DNA from: Novosphingobium beihaiense
Lineage (GTDB): Bacteria > Pseudomonadota > Alphaproteobacteria > Sphingomonadales > Sphingomonadaceae
Reading direction: 5' to 3'
Length of the DNA: 64,000 bases
Assembly: GCF_022832375.1 (NCBI RefSeq)
Contig: NZ_JALHLG010000009.1
Coordinates: 62,001 to 126,000, forward strand
In this document: in pieces, positions 42,929 through 54,190 of the stretch
Layout: each line of letters starts with the position of its first letter
How positions within the stretch are numbered: the first letter of the stretch is position 1
Made by a program: the position numbers and the translations under genes
Notes under the pieces: generated by a model
What the model was told of the DNA's origin: nothing
Databases searched by the model: none
What the model saw: only the letters and a program-made list of their open reading frames with translations

Positions 42929-43004
42929 GCTGAATTCTCCAGTCTTGCCCCCGGCACCGGGCAGGCTAGCCTGTACCGGCCCCGCAGACGAGCCCGGAGT
43001 TGAA

Positions 43005-43472
43005 ATGACGGAATTTTCACAGGATCCCCAGGACATCGCCTGCTGGCAGCGCATCGATGCGCGGATCACCACGTCCGGGCGCCTGTCTCCCGCCGATCCG
43101 CAGCGGCTGGCCGCGCTGGGGGTGGCGCGGGTGATCAATCTGGCACTGGCCGATTCCCCCGGCGCGCTGGCGGACGAGGCCGCCCTGATGGCCGCTGCCG
43201 GACTGGCCTACGACCATATCCCGGTGCCGTTCGATGCGCCGGGCGAGAGCCATCTTGCCGCTTTCTCTCGCGCCATGGAAGACGCAGGCGAAAGTGCCGT
43301 CCACGTCCACTGCATCATGAACTGGCGCGTCTCGGCGTTCCTCTACCGCTGGAACCGGGCGCAGGGCATGGATGAGCAAGAGGCCCGCGCGCTGATGCAC
43401 AGGCAATGGAATCCCACCACCAGCACGAACCAGCACGCGCCCGCCTGGGCGCGGTTCGTGGACGGCGGCTAA
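43005..43472 (+). CDS. Protein tyrosine phosphatase-like (BLH/DUF442-type) small protein
   Basis: 155 residues. The N-terminus (FSQDPQDIACWQRIDARITT, SGRLSPADPQRLAALGVARV) resembles the DSP/BLH phosphatase fold, with INLALADSPGALADEAALM after it and the active-site loop VHVHCIMNWRVSAF. The spacing is Cys-x4-Arg as in DUF442/BLH proteins, not Cys-x5-Arg. The loop residues IMNW are unusual compared with the RSG of BLH relatives. Phosphatase or sulfur-transfer activity is possible. Convergent with the diguanylate cyclase gene. Confidence 0.78.
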   Translation: MTEFSQDPQDIACWQRIDARITTSGRLSPADPQRLAALGVARVINLALADSPGALADEAALMAAAGLAYDHIPVPFDAPGESHLAAFSRAMEDAGESAVHVHCIMNWRVSAFLYRWNRAQGMDEQEARALMHRQWNPTTSTNQHAPAWARFVDGG

Positions 43473-43524
43473 GAGTGCGTTTGGAAATTCGCTGGGCGCG
43501 AATTTCGCGGCACCAGCCCGCCCC

Positions 43525-44592
43525 CTATCCGGCCGTAACGATCCGGTTGCGGCCCTGCGCTTTCGCGGCATAGAGCGCCACGTCCGCCGCCTTGAGCGCA
43601 TCGCGGCTCGATGGATAGGCAAAGACATCGGCAACCCCGGCCGAAAAGCTGATCTGCCCGATCGGCTCGTCGCTCTGACGGTTGACGAAGCTGCGTTTGG
43701 CGAAAGTCTCGCGCACTTCGTCCAGCCGTAAAGCGGCCTCCACTTTGTCCAGCCCGCGAAAGAGCATGACGAATTCCTCGCCGCCGTGGCGGGCGACATG
43801 GCAATTGTCGTCGCTGATCTTGGCCAGCGCACCCGCAATGGCCTGAATCACCCGGTCGCCGGTATCGTGGCCGTGAATGTCATTGATGCGCTTGAAGTTA
43901 TCGATGTCGCAGAAAGCCACGCTCAGCGCTTCATGGCGCCTCTCCGCCTCGGCATACTGGCGCGTGAGCAGGCCTTCGAAGGCCCGGCGGTTGGGCAGGC
44001 CGGTAAGGTGATCGTGATCGGCATCGCGCCGGGCCTTTGCCAGGCGGCGGCGCAGCGCCGCGGCCTCGCGCTCGCTGCGGTGCATTTCCTGCTCAAGATG
44101 CTGGGTGCGCTCCAGCATCGCCATGGCCAGCGTCGCCAGATTGCGGATCTCTTCCCGCTCCTGCATCTCGCTGGCCTTTTCGACGTGCACCTGCATCTCG
44201 CTGGAATACTGTGCAGCCGTCTTGCGGGCGTCGCGGCTGGTGGAGGCAAAGTCTTCCAGAGAGCGGTCCAGCTTGTCGGCGATTCTGGCGATCGTATCGC
44301 TGGTGCCGCCGCGCTGCTCGTCGATCCAAGTCTGGGTGACGGGATGCCCTTCGGCACGCAGCTCGGTGTATTTCTGGGCCACGGCCGGGGTGCTGCCCGA
44401 ACAGATGCCGAATGCGGCGGTCAGATTGGCCTCGGAGATGTCCAGATCGTTGCCGATCAGGAAGGTACCGATATCGTCGATAAGCTGCTGGCGAGCCAGA
44501 TCGCGCGCGCTGGCACCGCTGGCCTTGCCATGCGGCTTTCCGCTATCGGGCCCTTCCGCATTCCGGCCTAGACCGAGCAACCCCTTGAGCAT
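43525..44592 (-). CDS. GGDEF diguanylate cyclase
   Basis: 355 residues from ATG 44592 with GAGGGGGG upstream. The N-terminal 190 residues are helical and coiled coil (EMQVHVEKASEMQEREEIRN, MAMLERTQHLEQEMHRSERE) with no membrane segment. The C-terminal GGDEF domain has DHLTGLPNRRAFEGLL, FCDIDNFKRINDIHGHDTGD and an intact signature RHGGEEFVM, so it should make cyclic di-GMP. The usual RxxD inhibitory site before the signature is absent (DDNC). Resembles the N-terminal signalling type of PleD-like cytosolic cyclases. Confidence 0.92.
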   Translation of the reverse strand: MLKGLLGLGRNAEGPDSGKPHGKASGASARDLARQQLIDDIGTFLIGNDLDISEANLTAAFGICSGSTPAVAQKYTELRAEGHPVTQTWIDEQRGGTSDTIARIADKLDRSLEDFASTSRDARKTAAQYSSEMQVHVEKASEMQEREEIRNLATLAMAMLERTQHLEQEMHRSEREAAALRRRLAKARRDADHDHLTGLPNRRAFEGLLTRQYAEAERRHEALSVAFCDIDNFKRINDIHGHDTGDRVIQAIAGALAKISDDNCHVARHGGEEFVMLFRGLDKVEAALRLDEVRETFAKRSFVNRQSDEPIGQISFSAGVADVFAYPSSRDALKAADVALYAAKAQGRNRIVTAG

Positions 44593-44775
44593 TACCCCCC
44601 TCTTTCCGCGAACTGGCAAACGGCAGACACAATCGATTGTAGAATGCCACTGGCGGCATCCCGGTCTTCGGGGATGGAGCCATAGGAGAGAACCAGGGGG
44701 AGCGGCAACACTTATACGCTGGTATAGCCGATTTCACCCACCCGCACTGCCTCGGTTCCGGGGCAGACCGCCCTT

Positions 44776-45174
44776 TCAATCCGCGAAATTCAGCTCCAGA
44801 TTCACCGCATTGGGATCGGTAACAAAAACCTGCCGCAGCCCCAGATGGCGCTTGTCGCTCACCCGGTGGGCAAGGCCCATTTCCTCCAGCTTCGCGACCG
44901 CCTGATCGAATCCGGTGCATTTGAAGGCGACATGATGCACGGCATTGGTCGGCGCGCCCGGCATATATTCGGCGTAGCGCTCCATCGCCGGGTCCTTCCA
45001 CACCAGATGGATGATCGCGTTCCCGTGCCCGTCACGCATCCAGGCGCCCTTGAAATTCTTCGGGATCGCCGGATTTTCGGTACGGGTCAGCCCCAGCAGC
45101 CGTTCATAGAACTGGGCGGTCCTGTCGAGATCATCCGTCAGGATGTTGACGTGATCGAGGCCGCTGACGTGCAT
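44776..45174 (-). CDS. VOC (glyoxalase/bleomycin resistance) family protein
   Basis: 132 residues from ATG 45174 after GGGAG. One VOC repeat pair: GLDHVNILTDDLDRTAQFYE, AIIHLVWKDPAMERYAEYM, AVHHVAFKCTGFDQAVAKLE and QVFVTDPNAVNLELNF, with His and Glu metal positions. Could be a lyase, isomerase, or dioxygenase. It lies 71 bp after purU on the same strand and is probably the last gene of the nitronate monooxygenase-purU-VOC unit. Confidence 0.87.
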   Translation of the reverse strand: MHVSGLDHVNILTDDLDRTAQFYERLLGLTRTENPAIPKNFKGAWMRDGHGNAIIHLVWKDPAMERYAEYMPGAPTNAVHHVAFKCTGFDQAVAKLEEMGLAHRVSDKRHLGLRQVFVTDPNAVNLELNFAD

Positions 45175-45245
45175 GGCGTGCTCTCCCTTTCCTGCCTGCC
45201 AACCTCGGCCAACTGGCCCTCCAGCGCAAGCGGGAACGCGAAAGA

Positions 45246-46103
45246 TCAGCTTTGGAACACCACCGTGCGGCTGCCGTTGATCAGCACCCTGTCTTCCAGA
45301 TGCAGGCGCACCGCTTCGGCCAGCACGCGGCGTTCGATATCGCGGCCCTTGCGTACCATGTCCTCGGGCGTGTCGGCATGGGTGACGGGTTCGACATCCT
45401 GATGGATGATCGGCCCTTCGTCGAGATCGGCGGTCACGTAGTGCGCGGTGGCGCCGATCATCTTCACCCCGCGCGCGTGCGCCTGATGATAGGGCTTGGC
45501 GCCCTTGAAGCCGGGCAGGAACGAGTGGTGGATATTGATGCAGCGCCCCGACAGATACGCCGCCATCTCGTCCGAGAGGATCTGCATGTAGCGCGCCAGC
45601 ACCACCAGTTCGGCGCGTGTCTCTTCCACCAGCGCGCGGATCTGCGCTTCCTGCTCCGCCTTGGTCTCTTTGGTGACCGGCAGGTGGTAGAACGGGATGT
45701 CGCCGCCCAGCATCAGCGAATTGATCGCCTCGCGCGGGTGATTGCAGACGACGCCGACGATCTCCATCGCGATCTCGCCGATGCGCTGGCGGTAGAGCAG
45801 ATCGGCCAGACAATGGTCGAACTTGCTGACCAGCAGCAGCACCCGGCGCGGCCGGTCGCGCCGCAGCATCGACCAGGCCATGCCGTATTCGTGCGCGATC
45901 CGGCCGAAGCCCTCGCGCACTTCCTCGCGGTCGGCCTCGCCGGGATCGAACGCGACGCGCATGAAGAACTTGTCTTCATCGAGATCGTTGAACTGCTGCG
46001 CCTCGATGATGTTGCAGCCCATCTGCATGAGATAGCCGGTCACGCGGGCGACAATGCCCGGCCGGTCGGCGCAGGACAGGGCGAGGATCAGCGGTTCGGA
46101 CAT
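45246..46103 (-). CDS. purU: Formyltetrahydrofolate deformylase
   Basis: 285 residues. N-terminal ACT domain ([20 protein letters not shown]) and C-terminal formyltransferase domain with [14 protein letters not shown], the active-site Asn and His in [18 protein letters not shown] and Asp in [14 protein letters not shown]. It hydrolyses 10-formyl-THF to formate and THF, controlling the one-carbon pool, in the cytosol. It starts 10 bp after the nitronate monooxygenase-like gene. Confidence 0.96.
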   Translation of the reverse strand: MSEPLILALSCADRPGIVARVTGYLMQMGCNIIEAQQFNDLDEDKFFMRVAFDPGEADREEVREGFGRIAHEYGMAWSMLRRDRPRRVLLLVSKFDHCLADLLYRQRIGEIAMEIVGVVCNHPREAINSLMLGGDIPFYHLPVTKETKAEQEAQIRALVEETRAELVVLARYMQILSDEMAAYLSGRCINIHHSFLPGFKGAKPYHQAHARGVKMIGATAHYVTADLDEGPIIHQDVEPVTHADTPEDMVRKGRDIERRVLAEAVRLHLEDRVLINGSRTVVFQS

Positions 46104-46113
46104 GAGGCTGCCC

Positions 46114-47133
46114 TCAGGCGCCCGCGCGGTTGGTCAGCGCCGCTTCGCTTTCAGCCATGAGCGCGGCGATGATATCGGCCACCGGCTCTTCCGCGCGAAC
46201 CATGCCGACCGACTGCCCGGCCATGACCGAGCCGCTTTCCACGTCGCCATCAATCACCGCGCGGCGCAGCGCGCCGGCCCAGAAGTGCTCGATCTGGAGC
46301 TGCGCCTCGCCCATGTCGACTTCACCGGCATCGAGCAGGCGGGCGACTTCGATCTGCTTGGCCGTGAATTCCTCGGTGCCCTTGTTCTTGAGCGCGCGCA
46401 CCGGGATCACCGGCAGGCGCGGATCGACCTGCACCGAAGCAATCGCATCGCGGGCCGAAGCGCGGAAGAACATCTTCTTGAAATCGGGATGCGCGATGGA
46501 TTCGCTGGCGCAGGCAAAGCGGGTGCCGAGCTGCACGCCCGCCGCGCCCATTTCCAGATAGCCCGCCATCGCCTCGCCCCGGCCGATACCGCCCGCGACG
46601 AAGACGAGATTGTTCGCCGCCAGCCCCGGCAGGATTTCCTGCGCGAGGACGGAGGTCGAGACCGGACCGATGTGGCCGCCCGCTTCCATGCCCTCGATCA
46701 CCAGCGCATCGGCGCCCGAGCGCAGCAGCTTTTTGCCCAGCGCCAGCGTCGGCGCGAAGCAGAGGACTTTGGCGCCGTTCTGCTTGATCGCCTCGACACT
46801 ACCCTTGGGTGGAATGCCGCCTGCCAGCACGACATGCGAGACGCCATGCTTCGCGCAGACCTCGATCAGCTCGAACAGCTGCGGGTGCATGGTAATGAGG
46901 TTCACGCCGAACGGCTTGGCTGTGAGCGCTTTGGTCGCCGCGATTTCGGTATCGAGCAGTTCGGGCGTCATCGCGCCGCAGGCGATCACGCCGAAGCCGC
47001 CGGCATTGCTGATCGCCGAGACCAGATTGCGTTCCGACACCCACGACATCGCACCGCACAGGATCGCGGTCTCGCTGCCGAGGAACTCGCATCCGCGCGC
47101 CATCAGCGCGGACGTCTTTGCATATGCGGGCAT
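46114..47133 (-). CDS. Nitronate monooxygenase family FMN protein
   Basis: 339 residues from ATG 47133 with AGGGAG upstream. TIM-barrel FMN enzyme of the 2-nitropropane dioxygenase/FabK group: [73 protein letters not shown] and [20 protein letters not shown], then [14 protein letters not shown]. It may oxidise propionate-3-nitronate or similar. Part of a three-gene unit with purU and the VOC gene; divergent from katG across 220 bp with no clear promoter by eye. Confidence 0.92.
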   Translation of the reverse strand: MPAYAKTSALMARGCEFLGSETAILCGAMSWVSERNLVSAISNAGGFGVIACGAMTPELLDTEIAATKALTAKPFGVNLITMHPQLFELIEVCAKHGVSHVVLAGGIPPKGSVEAIKQNGAKVLCFAPTLALGKKLLRSGADALVIEGMEAGGHIGPVSTSVLAQEILPGLAANNLVFVAGGIGRGEAMAGYLEMGAAGVQLGTRFACASESIAHPDFKKMFFRASARDAIASVQVDPRLPVIPVRALKNKGTEEFTAKQIEVARLLDAGEVDMGEAQLQIEHFWAGALRRAVIDGDVESGSVMAGQSVGMVRAEEPVADIIAALMAESEAALTNRAGA

Positions 47134-47275
47134 CGAAGCTCCCTGAACCCGTGGCACGTAGTCTGGCACCGGGTCCGTCCCGGCCAGCCCCGCGCCTTAG
47201 GCCGGGCCGTCCGCGCGGGCAAGCGGAACAAATCTTAACGCCCTGCGCTTTAATTCACAAAACCGATCAGACTGA

Positions 47276-49504
<2,229 letters not shown>

Positions 49505-49510
49505 CCCGCT

Positions 49511-49622
49511 CTCTCCCCTTCAGGGGAGAGATACGCAGGCTTGGGCCCGCAGGGCCCTGGCCGGAGTTGAGAGGGGATGGGCCCCGCCCCTCTCCCAACC
49601 CTCTCCCCTGAAGAGGAGAGGG
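49511..49622. repeat. Intergenic palindrome, family C copy 3
   Basis: Arms CTCTCCCCTTCAGGGGAGAG and CTCTCCCCTGAAGAGGAGAG with an inner GGGCCCGCAGGGCCC hairpin, seven bases after the katG stop. A further hairpin CTTTCCCGGCA/TGCCGGGAAAG follows at 49638-49669. Confidence 0.85.
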
Positions 49623-49677
49623 CTATACCCCCGCCGTCTTTCCCGGCAGCCTCCCTCTTGCCGGGAAAGACCAACTG

Positions 49678-49711
49678 CCCCGCTCCCCCGCTGACACGGG
49701 AGCGGGGTTTT
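49678..49711 (+). terminator. Rho-independent terminator after katG
   Basis: Perfect 10-bp stem CCCCGCTCCC (49678-49687) with GGGAGCGGGG (49698-49707), then TTTTG. Confidence 0.85.
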
Positions 49712-49757
49712 GCTTATCTCTTGATAGTGCAACATTCCGGTGCGACCCTTGCCGCCG

Positions 49758-51056
49758 ATGGATGTGCAAGAGCTCTATGCAGCAAAGCTGACCTCCGCCG
49801 ATGCTGCGGCGGAACAGGTCCGGTCCGACAGCCATGTGGCCATGGGCATGGCCGTGGCGGAGCCGCCCGCGCTGCTTGCCGCGCTGGCCCGCCGGGTGGA
49901 AGCGGGCAGCCTTACGGGCATGCGGCTGTGGTATTTCCATTCGATGGCCCATGCCGCGCAAAGCGTGCTGCGCCGCGATCTGCTGGGCCGGGTGCGGCCG
50001 CACTGCATGTTTCTCAGCAGTGTGGAACGCTCGCTGATGAAAGCCGATCCTTCCGCCAGCGAGGAGATGATCGATTTCGTGCCCACTGCCTTCAGCGCCT
50101 CGCCGCAATTGCTGCGTGAGGAGATCGCGCTGGATACTTGCGTCACCATGGTCTCGCCGATGGGCAAGCACGGCTATTTCACCTTCGGCACCGCCAACGA
50201 TTACACCTCGGTCGCCGCGCGCGCGGCGCGGCGGCTGATCGTCGAGGTCAATCCGCTGATGCCGCGCGTGTTCGGCGAATCGCCGCTCCACATCTCGGAA
50301 GTCGATGCCGTGATCGAGCACCGCTCGCCGCTGATCGAAGTGGGCGAACATGCCGCCGCGCCGGAGGACGAAGCCATCGCCGAAATCGTCGCGGGCATGA
50401 TCGATGACGGCGCCTGCCTGCAGATGGGCATCGGCAACCTGCCGATCGAAGTCTGCAAGCGCCTCACCAGCCGCAAGGATCTGGGCATTCACACCGAACT
50501 GCTCACCCCCTCCTTCGCCGGTCTGATGCAGTGCGGCGCCGTGACCAACCGGCACAAGGCGACTTTCCCCGGCCGCTCGGTCTTCACGTTCGCGATGGGC
50601 GATACCGCCTTCTACGACTGGCTGGACGACAACCAGGCGGTCTATTCGCTGCCGGTCGACGTGGTGAACGACCCGCGCCACATCGCCAAGAACGACAATG
50701 TCGTCTCGGTCAATGCAACGCTGCAGGTGGACTTGTCGGGCGCCTGCAATTCCGAGCATATGCTGGGCCACCAGTATTCGGGATCGGGCGGCCAGCTCGA
50801 TTTCGTGCGCGGGGCCAATGCCTCAAAGGGCGGCATCTCGATCATCGCCTGCCGCTCGACCGCCAGGGACGGCGCAGTCAGCCGCATCGTCCCCAAGCTG
50901 GAAGGGCCGGTAACGACGCCGCGCAACGACGTGCACTGGATCGTCACCGAATTCGGCGCGGCGAACCTGCGCGGCAAGTCTTTGCGCGAACGGGCGGAGG
51001 CAATGATCGGCCTGGCGCATCCCCGGTTTCGGGACGAACTGGCAAAGGCGCTGTAG
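49758..51056 (+). CDS. Acetyl-CoA hydrolase/4-hydroxybutyrate CoA-transferase family protein
   Basis: 432 residues from ATG 49758; GTG 49740 is possible, and neither has a good ribosome site. Family motifs: RLIVEVNPLMPRVFGESPLH, LQMGIGNLPIEVCKRL, the catalytic Glu247 in DLGIHTELLTPS, and HQYSGSGGQLDFVRGANASK with CRSTARDGAVSRI. Unlike the homologue at 15682-16953, the GIHTE motif is intact, so a real CoA-transferase or acetyl-CoA hydrolase is likely. Monocistronic. A composite repeat follows at 51068-51246. Confidence 0.9.
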   Translation: MDVQELYAAKLTSADAAAEQVRSDSHVAMGMAVAEPPALLAALARRVEAGSLTGMRLWYFHSMAHAAQSVLRRDLLGRVRPHCMFLSSVERSLMKADPSASEEMIDFVPTAFSASPQLLREEIALDTCVTMVSPMGKHGYFTFGTANDYTSVAARAARRLIVEVNPLMPRVFGESPLHISEVDAVIEHRSPLIEVGEHAAAPEDEAIAEIVAGMIDDGACLQMGIGNLPIEVCKRLTSRKDLGIHTELLTPSFAGLMQCGAVTNRHKATFPGRSVFTFAMGDTAFYDWLDDNQAVYSLPVDVVNDPRHIAKNDNVVSVNATLQVDLSGACNSEHMLGHQYSGSGGQLDFVRGANASKGGISIIACRSTARDGAVSRIVPKLEGPVTTPRNDVHWIVTEFGAANLRGKSLRERAEAMIGLAHPRFRDELAKAL

Positions 51057-51067
51057 AACGGCCCAGA

Positions 51068-51246
51068 TCCTCCCTGTCGCGCAGCGATGGGGAGGTGGCG
51101 CGCACGAAGTGCGTGACGGAGGGGTTTGAGCCCCCTCCACCACCCGCTGCCCTTTGGGCAGTTTATCCTGAGCGGCCGACCTGTCGGCCAGCCGAAGGGC
51201 GGGCGGTCCCCCTCCCCATCCCCATCCCCTGCGGGGACAGGGAGGA
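51068..51246. repeat. Composite intergenic repeat: family B-like with family A piece inside
   Basis: Outer B-like arms (TCCTCCCTGTCGCGCAGCGA ... GGGGACAGGGAGGA) carry CCCCTCCACCACCCGCTGCC, interrupted by TTTATCCTGAGCGGCCGACC and GGCCAGCCGAAGGGCGG, which has the TATCCTGAGC-GAAGGG sequence of family A and its own CGACCTGTCGG hairpin. This looks like one repeat inside another, 12 bases after the CoA-transferase stop and 17 before the GIY-YIG stop. Confidence 0.7.
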
Positions 51247-51263
51247 TTGGGAACGGACAGCCC

Positions 51264-51599
51264 TCAAATCCGCACCGCGCCGAGCCGCTCCATCCACGCC
51301 TCGTGGCGGCTTTTCATTTCGCGATCCAGCCCCAGTCCCAGTTCCTCGGGATCGAGCACTTCCAGAACCTCGAACGCGATGCCCTCTGCGCCATGGGTGT
51401 TCCAGGCCGCCTGCAGCGTGCGGTGCGGGTTGCTGCCCTGCCGCAAGGTGAAGAACACGCGGTTGCGGACCGTCGAAAGATCGGGCGCACGCCCCACCCA
51501 TACCTCGCCGCTCGCACCGCAGCGCAAGGCGTAGACGCCGGGTTCGACCTTGCGCTCTCGATAATCGGCAAGCGCTGCCTTGCGCCGGGCCTTTTCCAT
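51264..51599 (-). CDS. GIY-YIG nuclease family protein
   Basis: 111 residues from ATG 51599. The GIY-YIG fold is seen as PGVYALR (about 20-26) and EVWVGRA (about 32-38), with Arg45/Arg47 in STVRNRVFF and a late Glu in RHEAWMERL; the family's YIG is WVG here. The size suits single-domain nucleases of unknown targets. Divergent from the DUF2239 gene; their shared 98-bp gap holds a 23-bp inverted repeat. The pairing suggests common control. Confidence 0.8.
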   Translation of the reverse strand: MEKARRKAALADYRERKVEPGVYALRCGASGEVWVGRAPDLSTVRNRVFFTLRQGSNPHRTLQAAWNTHGAEGIAFEVLEVLDPEELGLGLDREMKSRHEAWMERLGAVRI

Positions 51600-51622
51600 A
51601 CGAATCTCGCTTTCCTGCCTCG

Positions 51623-51681
51623 TTATTTCCACCCGGGTAAATTGACTCGGCACCAAAATCAATTTACCCGGGTGGAAATAA
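51623..51681. promoter_or_regulatory. 23-bp perfect inverted repeat, probable double operator
   Basis: Arms 51623-51645 and 51659-51681 are perfect inverted copies separated by 13 bases. Each arm contains TTTCCACCCGGGTAAATT, itself nearly palindromic around ACCCGGGT. The repeat occupies the middle of the gap between two divergent genes, starting 24 bases from the GIY-YIG ATG and ending 17 bases from the DUF2239 ATG. Layout is that of two operators for one dimeric repressor, or one cruciform. No regulator is adjacent unless DUF2239 itself binds. Confidence 0.7.
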
Positions 51682-51697
51682 TATCGGAACTTTGCAT

Positions 51698-52222
51698 ATG
51701 ACCGGCCCCTGCACGGCCTTTCGGAACAACAAACGGATCGCATGCGGTACACGCGGCGAACTCGTGGCCGCGCTGCGCGGGCAGGACAGCGGCGTGCTGG
51801 TGTTCGAGGATGCTTCCGGCAAAGTCGTCGATCTCGACTGGCGCGCGGCGGCGGAACAGCCGCAGGAAAGCCCGCCGCCACGCAAGCGGGGGCGGCCGAA
51901 GCTGGGCGTGGTGCCGCGCGAAGTCACACTGCTGCCGCGTCACTGGGACTGGCTGAACCAGCAGTCCGGCGGCGCCTCCGCCGCGCTGCGGCGGCTGATC
52001 GACGAGGCGCGCAAGGCCGATGCCCCGCGCACCGCACCCCGCGCCGCGCAAGAGCGCGCCTACAGCTTCATGTCCGCCATCGCCGGGGACTTCGCGCACT
52101 TTGAACAGGCCTCCCGCCTGCTCTTCGCCGGGGACACGCGCGGCCTTGCGGAGGTGACCGCGCCATGGCCCGCCGATGTGCGCGCCTACCTCACCGAACT
52201 GCTTGAAGGAGATACGCCGTGA
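51698..52222 (+). CDS. DUF2239 family protein
   Basis: 174 residues from ATG 51698 (TTG 51692 also possible; no strong ribosome site). Recognised by family-like features only: TAFRNNKRIACGTRGELVAAL, VLVFEDASGKVVDLDWRAA, then PPRKRGRPKLGVVPREVTLL, LPRHWDWLNQQSGGASAALR, and a C-terminal helical region. RKRGRPK resembles an AT-hook, so it may bind DNA, perhaps the inverted repeat at its own 5' end. It overlaps the next gene by four bases (GTGA). Confidence 0.75.
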   Translation: MTGPCTAFRNNKRIACGTRGELVAALRGQDSGVLVFEDASGKVVDLDWRAAAEQPQESPPPRKRGRPKLGVVPREVTLLPRHWDWLNQQSGGASAALRRLIDEARKADAPRTAPRAAQERAYSFMSAIAGDFAHFEQASRLLFAGDTRGLAEVTAPWPADVRAYLTELLEGDTP

Positions 52223-52653
52223 GTATCCGCCAGGACCGCCTCGCCCAATTCATCGAACGCGTCTGGAACCGGGGCGAGAGCGCGGCAGTGCCGGAATTCC
52301 TCGCGCCGCTCTACACCGTCCGCCACGACCCCGGCGATCCTTGGGAAGGCCGCACGCTCGATCAGGCGGGTTTTATCGAGCGGCTGGAAACCTCGCGCGC
52401 GCCTTTTCCGGACCAGCGCTTCACCATCCTGCACATGAGCGAGCGCGATTCTTCGGTGATCATCGCCTGGACCTGGCTGGCGACTCATCGCGAAGCCGCC
52501 GCGGGCTTTGCCCCCAGCGGCCAGCCCATCGCCATGTCGGGCGCGAGCATTTACGATTTCGACGATGCGGACCGCCTCACCGGGCACTGGCAAGTGGCGG
52601 ACCGGCTGGGCGTCTACCAGCAGCTTCAGGCCCACGCCGCCGCGCCTGCATGA
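52219..52653 (+). CDS. Ester cyclase / SnoaL-like NTF2-fold protein
   Basis: 144 residues from GTG 52219, with AAGGAG eight bases upstream and overlapping the DUF2239 stop. SnoaL-like NTF2 fold: LAQFIERVWNRGESAAVPEF, YTVRHDPGDPWEGRTLDQAG, FTILHMSERDSSVIIAWTWL, SGASIYDFDDADRLTGHWQV. Members are ester cyclases or stress-related ligand-binding proteins; catalytic role here is unknown. Co-transcribed with DUF2239. Confidence 0.85.
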   Translation: MSIRQDRLAQFIERVWNRGESAAVPEFLAPLYTVRHDPGDPWEGRTLDQAGFIERLETSRAPFPDQRFTILHMSERDSSVIIAWTWLATHREAAAGFAPSGQPIAMSGASIYDFDDADRLTGHWQVADRLGVYQQLQAHAAAPA

Positions 52654-52831
52654 GAGGCGCCAAGGTGTGTTTCGCGGTCTCTTTCGCCCGATAAGTAAAC
52701 GGCTGGCGCACAACAACAAAGGGAAGCTGCGTAAGCGGGACCTTCATCAAAGCTAACTGCCTTGTGCGATGGGAAACGCAACGACGGCTCTTTCGGGCAG
52801 CCTTCGCCCCAGAGAACAAGAAGGAGCACCG

Positions 52832-54157
52832 GTGACCCGCTTCCGCACGATCAACACTGCCAAGTCCCTCGACACCGCCGAGCAGACATCCTGCACGGTC
52901 ATGCTGGTGGAGGATTCGGCAGCCATGGCGCTGATGCTCAAATCGCGCATCGAGGCCGAAACGACCAGCGAAGTAGAGTGGTACAAGACGTATGCCGAAG
53001 CCTCCCACGCGCTGACCGAGCACCGCCCCACGCTGGCGGTCACGGGCATGAACCTGCCCGACGCGCCGGACGGCGAGATCATCGACCTGCTTGAAGAAGA
53101 GAATATCCCGACGATCCTGTTCACCGCCACGCTCAACCGCAAGACGCGCGAGCGGGCGAGCGCGCCGCATATCGTCGACTATTTCATCAAGGATGCGAAG
53201 GACACGGTCGATCACATCACCCGCACCATCCAGCGCGTGACCAATGCCGCCGTCGCCTCGATCCTGATCGTCGATGACAGCGAGAGCGCGCGGCTGGTGC
53301 TGGCCGAAATCCTCGCCCTGCAGAACTACAAGATCTATCAGGCCGACTGCGGCACCGCCGCGCTTGCCGCGCTGGACGCGCACGACGATATCCAGCTCGT
53401 CATCACCGATTTTCACATGCCGGACATGGACGGGCAGGAACTCACCCGCCGCATCCGCTCCACCTACCCGCCCGAGCGCATGCGCATCATCGGCGTTTCG
53501 GCGAGTTCGGACCCTTATCTTTCCGCCGCGCTGCTCAAGGCCGGGGCCTCGGACTTCGTGTACCGCCCCTATATCGCCGAGGAAGTGAAGTGCCGCATCG
53601 CCAGCAATATCGAGACGCTCACCCAGATGCGCCGCCTCCAGTACCTGGCCGAGCGCGACTACCTCAGCGGCATGTACAACCGCCGCGCCTTCTTCGAACG
53701 CGCGCAGGCGATGCTGGCGCAAGTGAGCCGCAAAGGCGCTGCCGCCTCGCTGGCGATCATCGATATCGACGATTTCCGCAAGATCACCGACACGTATGGC
53801 CATGACGAGGGCGACCATGTGGTCCAGACCGTCGCCAAGGTCATCCATAATATACTGGCGCGCCACAAGACCCTCTCGGCCCGCTTCGCCGGCGAGGAAT
53901 TCGTGATCCTGCTCGCCGAGATGAGCAACGAGGAGGCCGTGGCCGTCGCCGAAGACCTGCGCGTGGCGATCGCGCAGGCGGTGATCCTGCACAACCAGAC
54001 GAAGCTGCAGGTTACCGCATCCATCGGCGTCGCTGTCGCCCAGCCGGGCGAAACGCTCGCCAACAATCTCACCGCGGCGGACCAGATGCTCTACATGGCC
54101 AAGGAAAAGGGCCACGACCGGGTTTGCGCCGACGCGGAATTCTACCGCACGGCGTGA
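52832..54157 (+). CDS. Double-receiver diguanylate cyclase (REC-REC-GGDEF)
   Basis: 441 residues from GTG 52832, preceded by AAGGAG; ATG 52769 in frame would add 21 residues and lacks a site. First receiver domain (about 22-135) keeps Glu27/Asp28 (VMLVEDS) and Lys120 but has Gly72 (AVTGMNL) where the phosphorylated Asp should be, so it is a pseudo-receiver. Second receiver (about 143-262) has Asp149/150 and phosphoacceptor Asp193 (VITDFHMPDMDG). GGDEF domain: DYLSGMYNRRAFFERA, IDIDDFRKITDTYGHDEGD and the active signature RFAGEEFVI. Same domain order as PleD. Its histidine kinase is not in the window. Confidence 0.92.
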   Translation: MTRFRTINTAKSLDTAEQTSCTVMLVEDSAAMALMLKSRIEAETTSEVEWYKTYAEASHALTEHRPTLAVTGMNLPDAPDGEIIDLLEEENIPTILFTATLNRKTRERASAPHIVDYFIKDAKDTVDHITRTIQRVTNAAVASILIVDDSESARLVLAEILALQNYKIYQADCGTAALAALDAHDDIQLVITDFHMPDMDGQELTRRIRSTYPPERMRIIGVSASSDPYLSAALLKAGASDFVYRPYIAEEVKCRIASNIETLTQMRRLQYLAERDYLSGMYNRRAFFERAQAMLAQVSRKGAAASLAIIDIDDFRKITDTYGHDEGDHVVQTVAKVIHNILARHKTLSARFAGEEFVILLAEMSNEEAVAVAEDLRVAIAQAVILHNQTKLQVTASIGVAVAQPGETLANNLTAADQMLYMAKEKGHDRVCADAEFYRTA

Positions 54158-54190
54158 GCCGGAGCGGGACGGGCGCCCTTTACTATTCCT

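Noticed and set aside
45246..46103. purU as part of the proposed formyl-CoA-producing unit
   Set aside because: It is 21 kb away with different neighbours. The functional link through formyl groups is tempting but unsupported.
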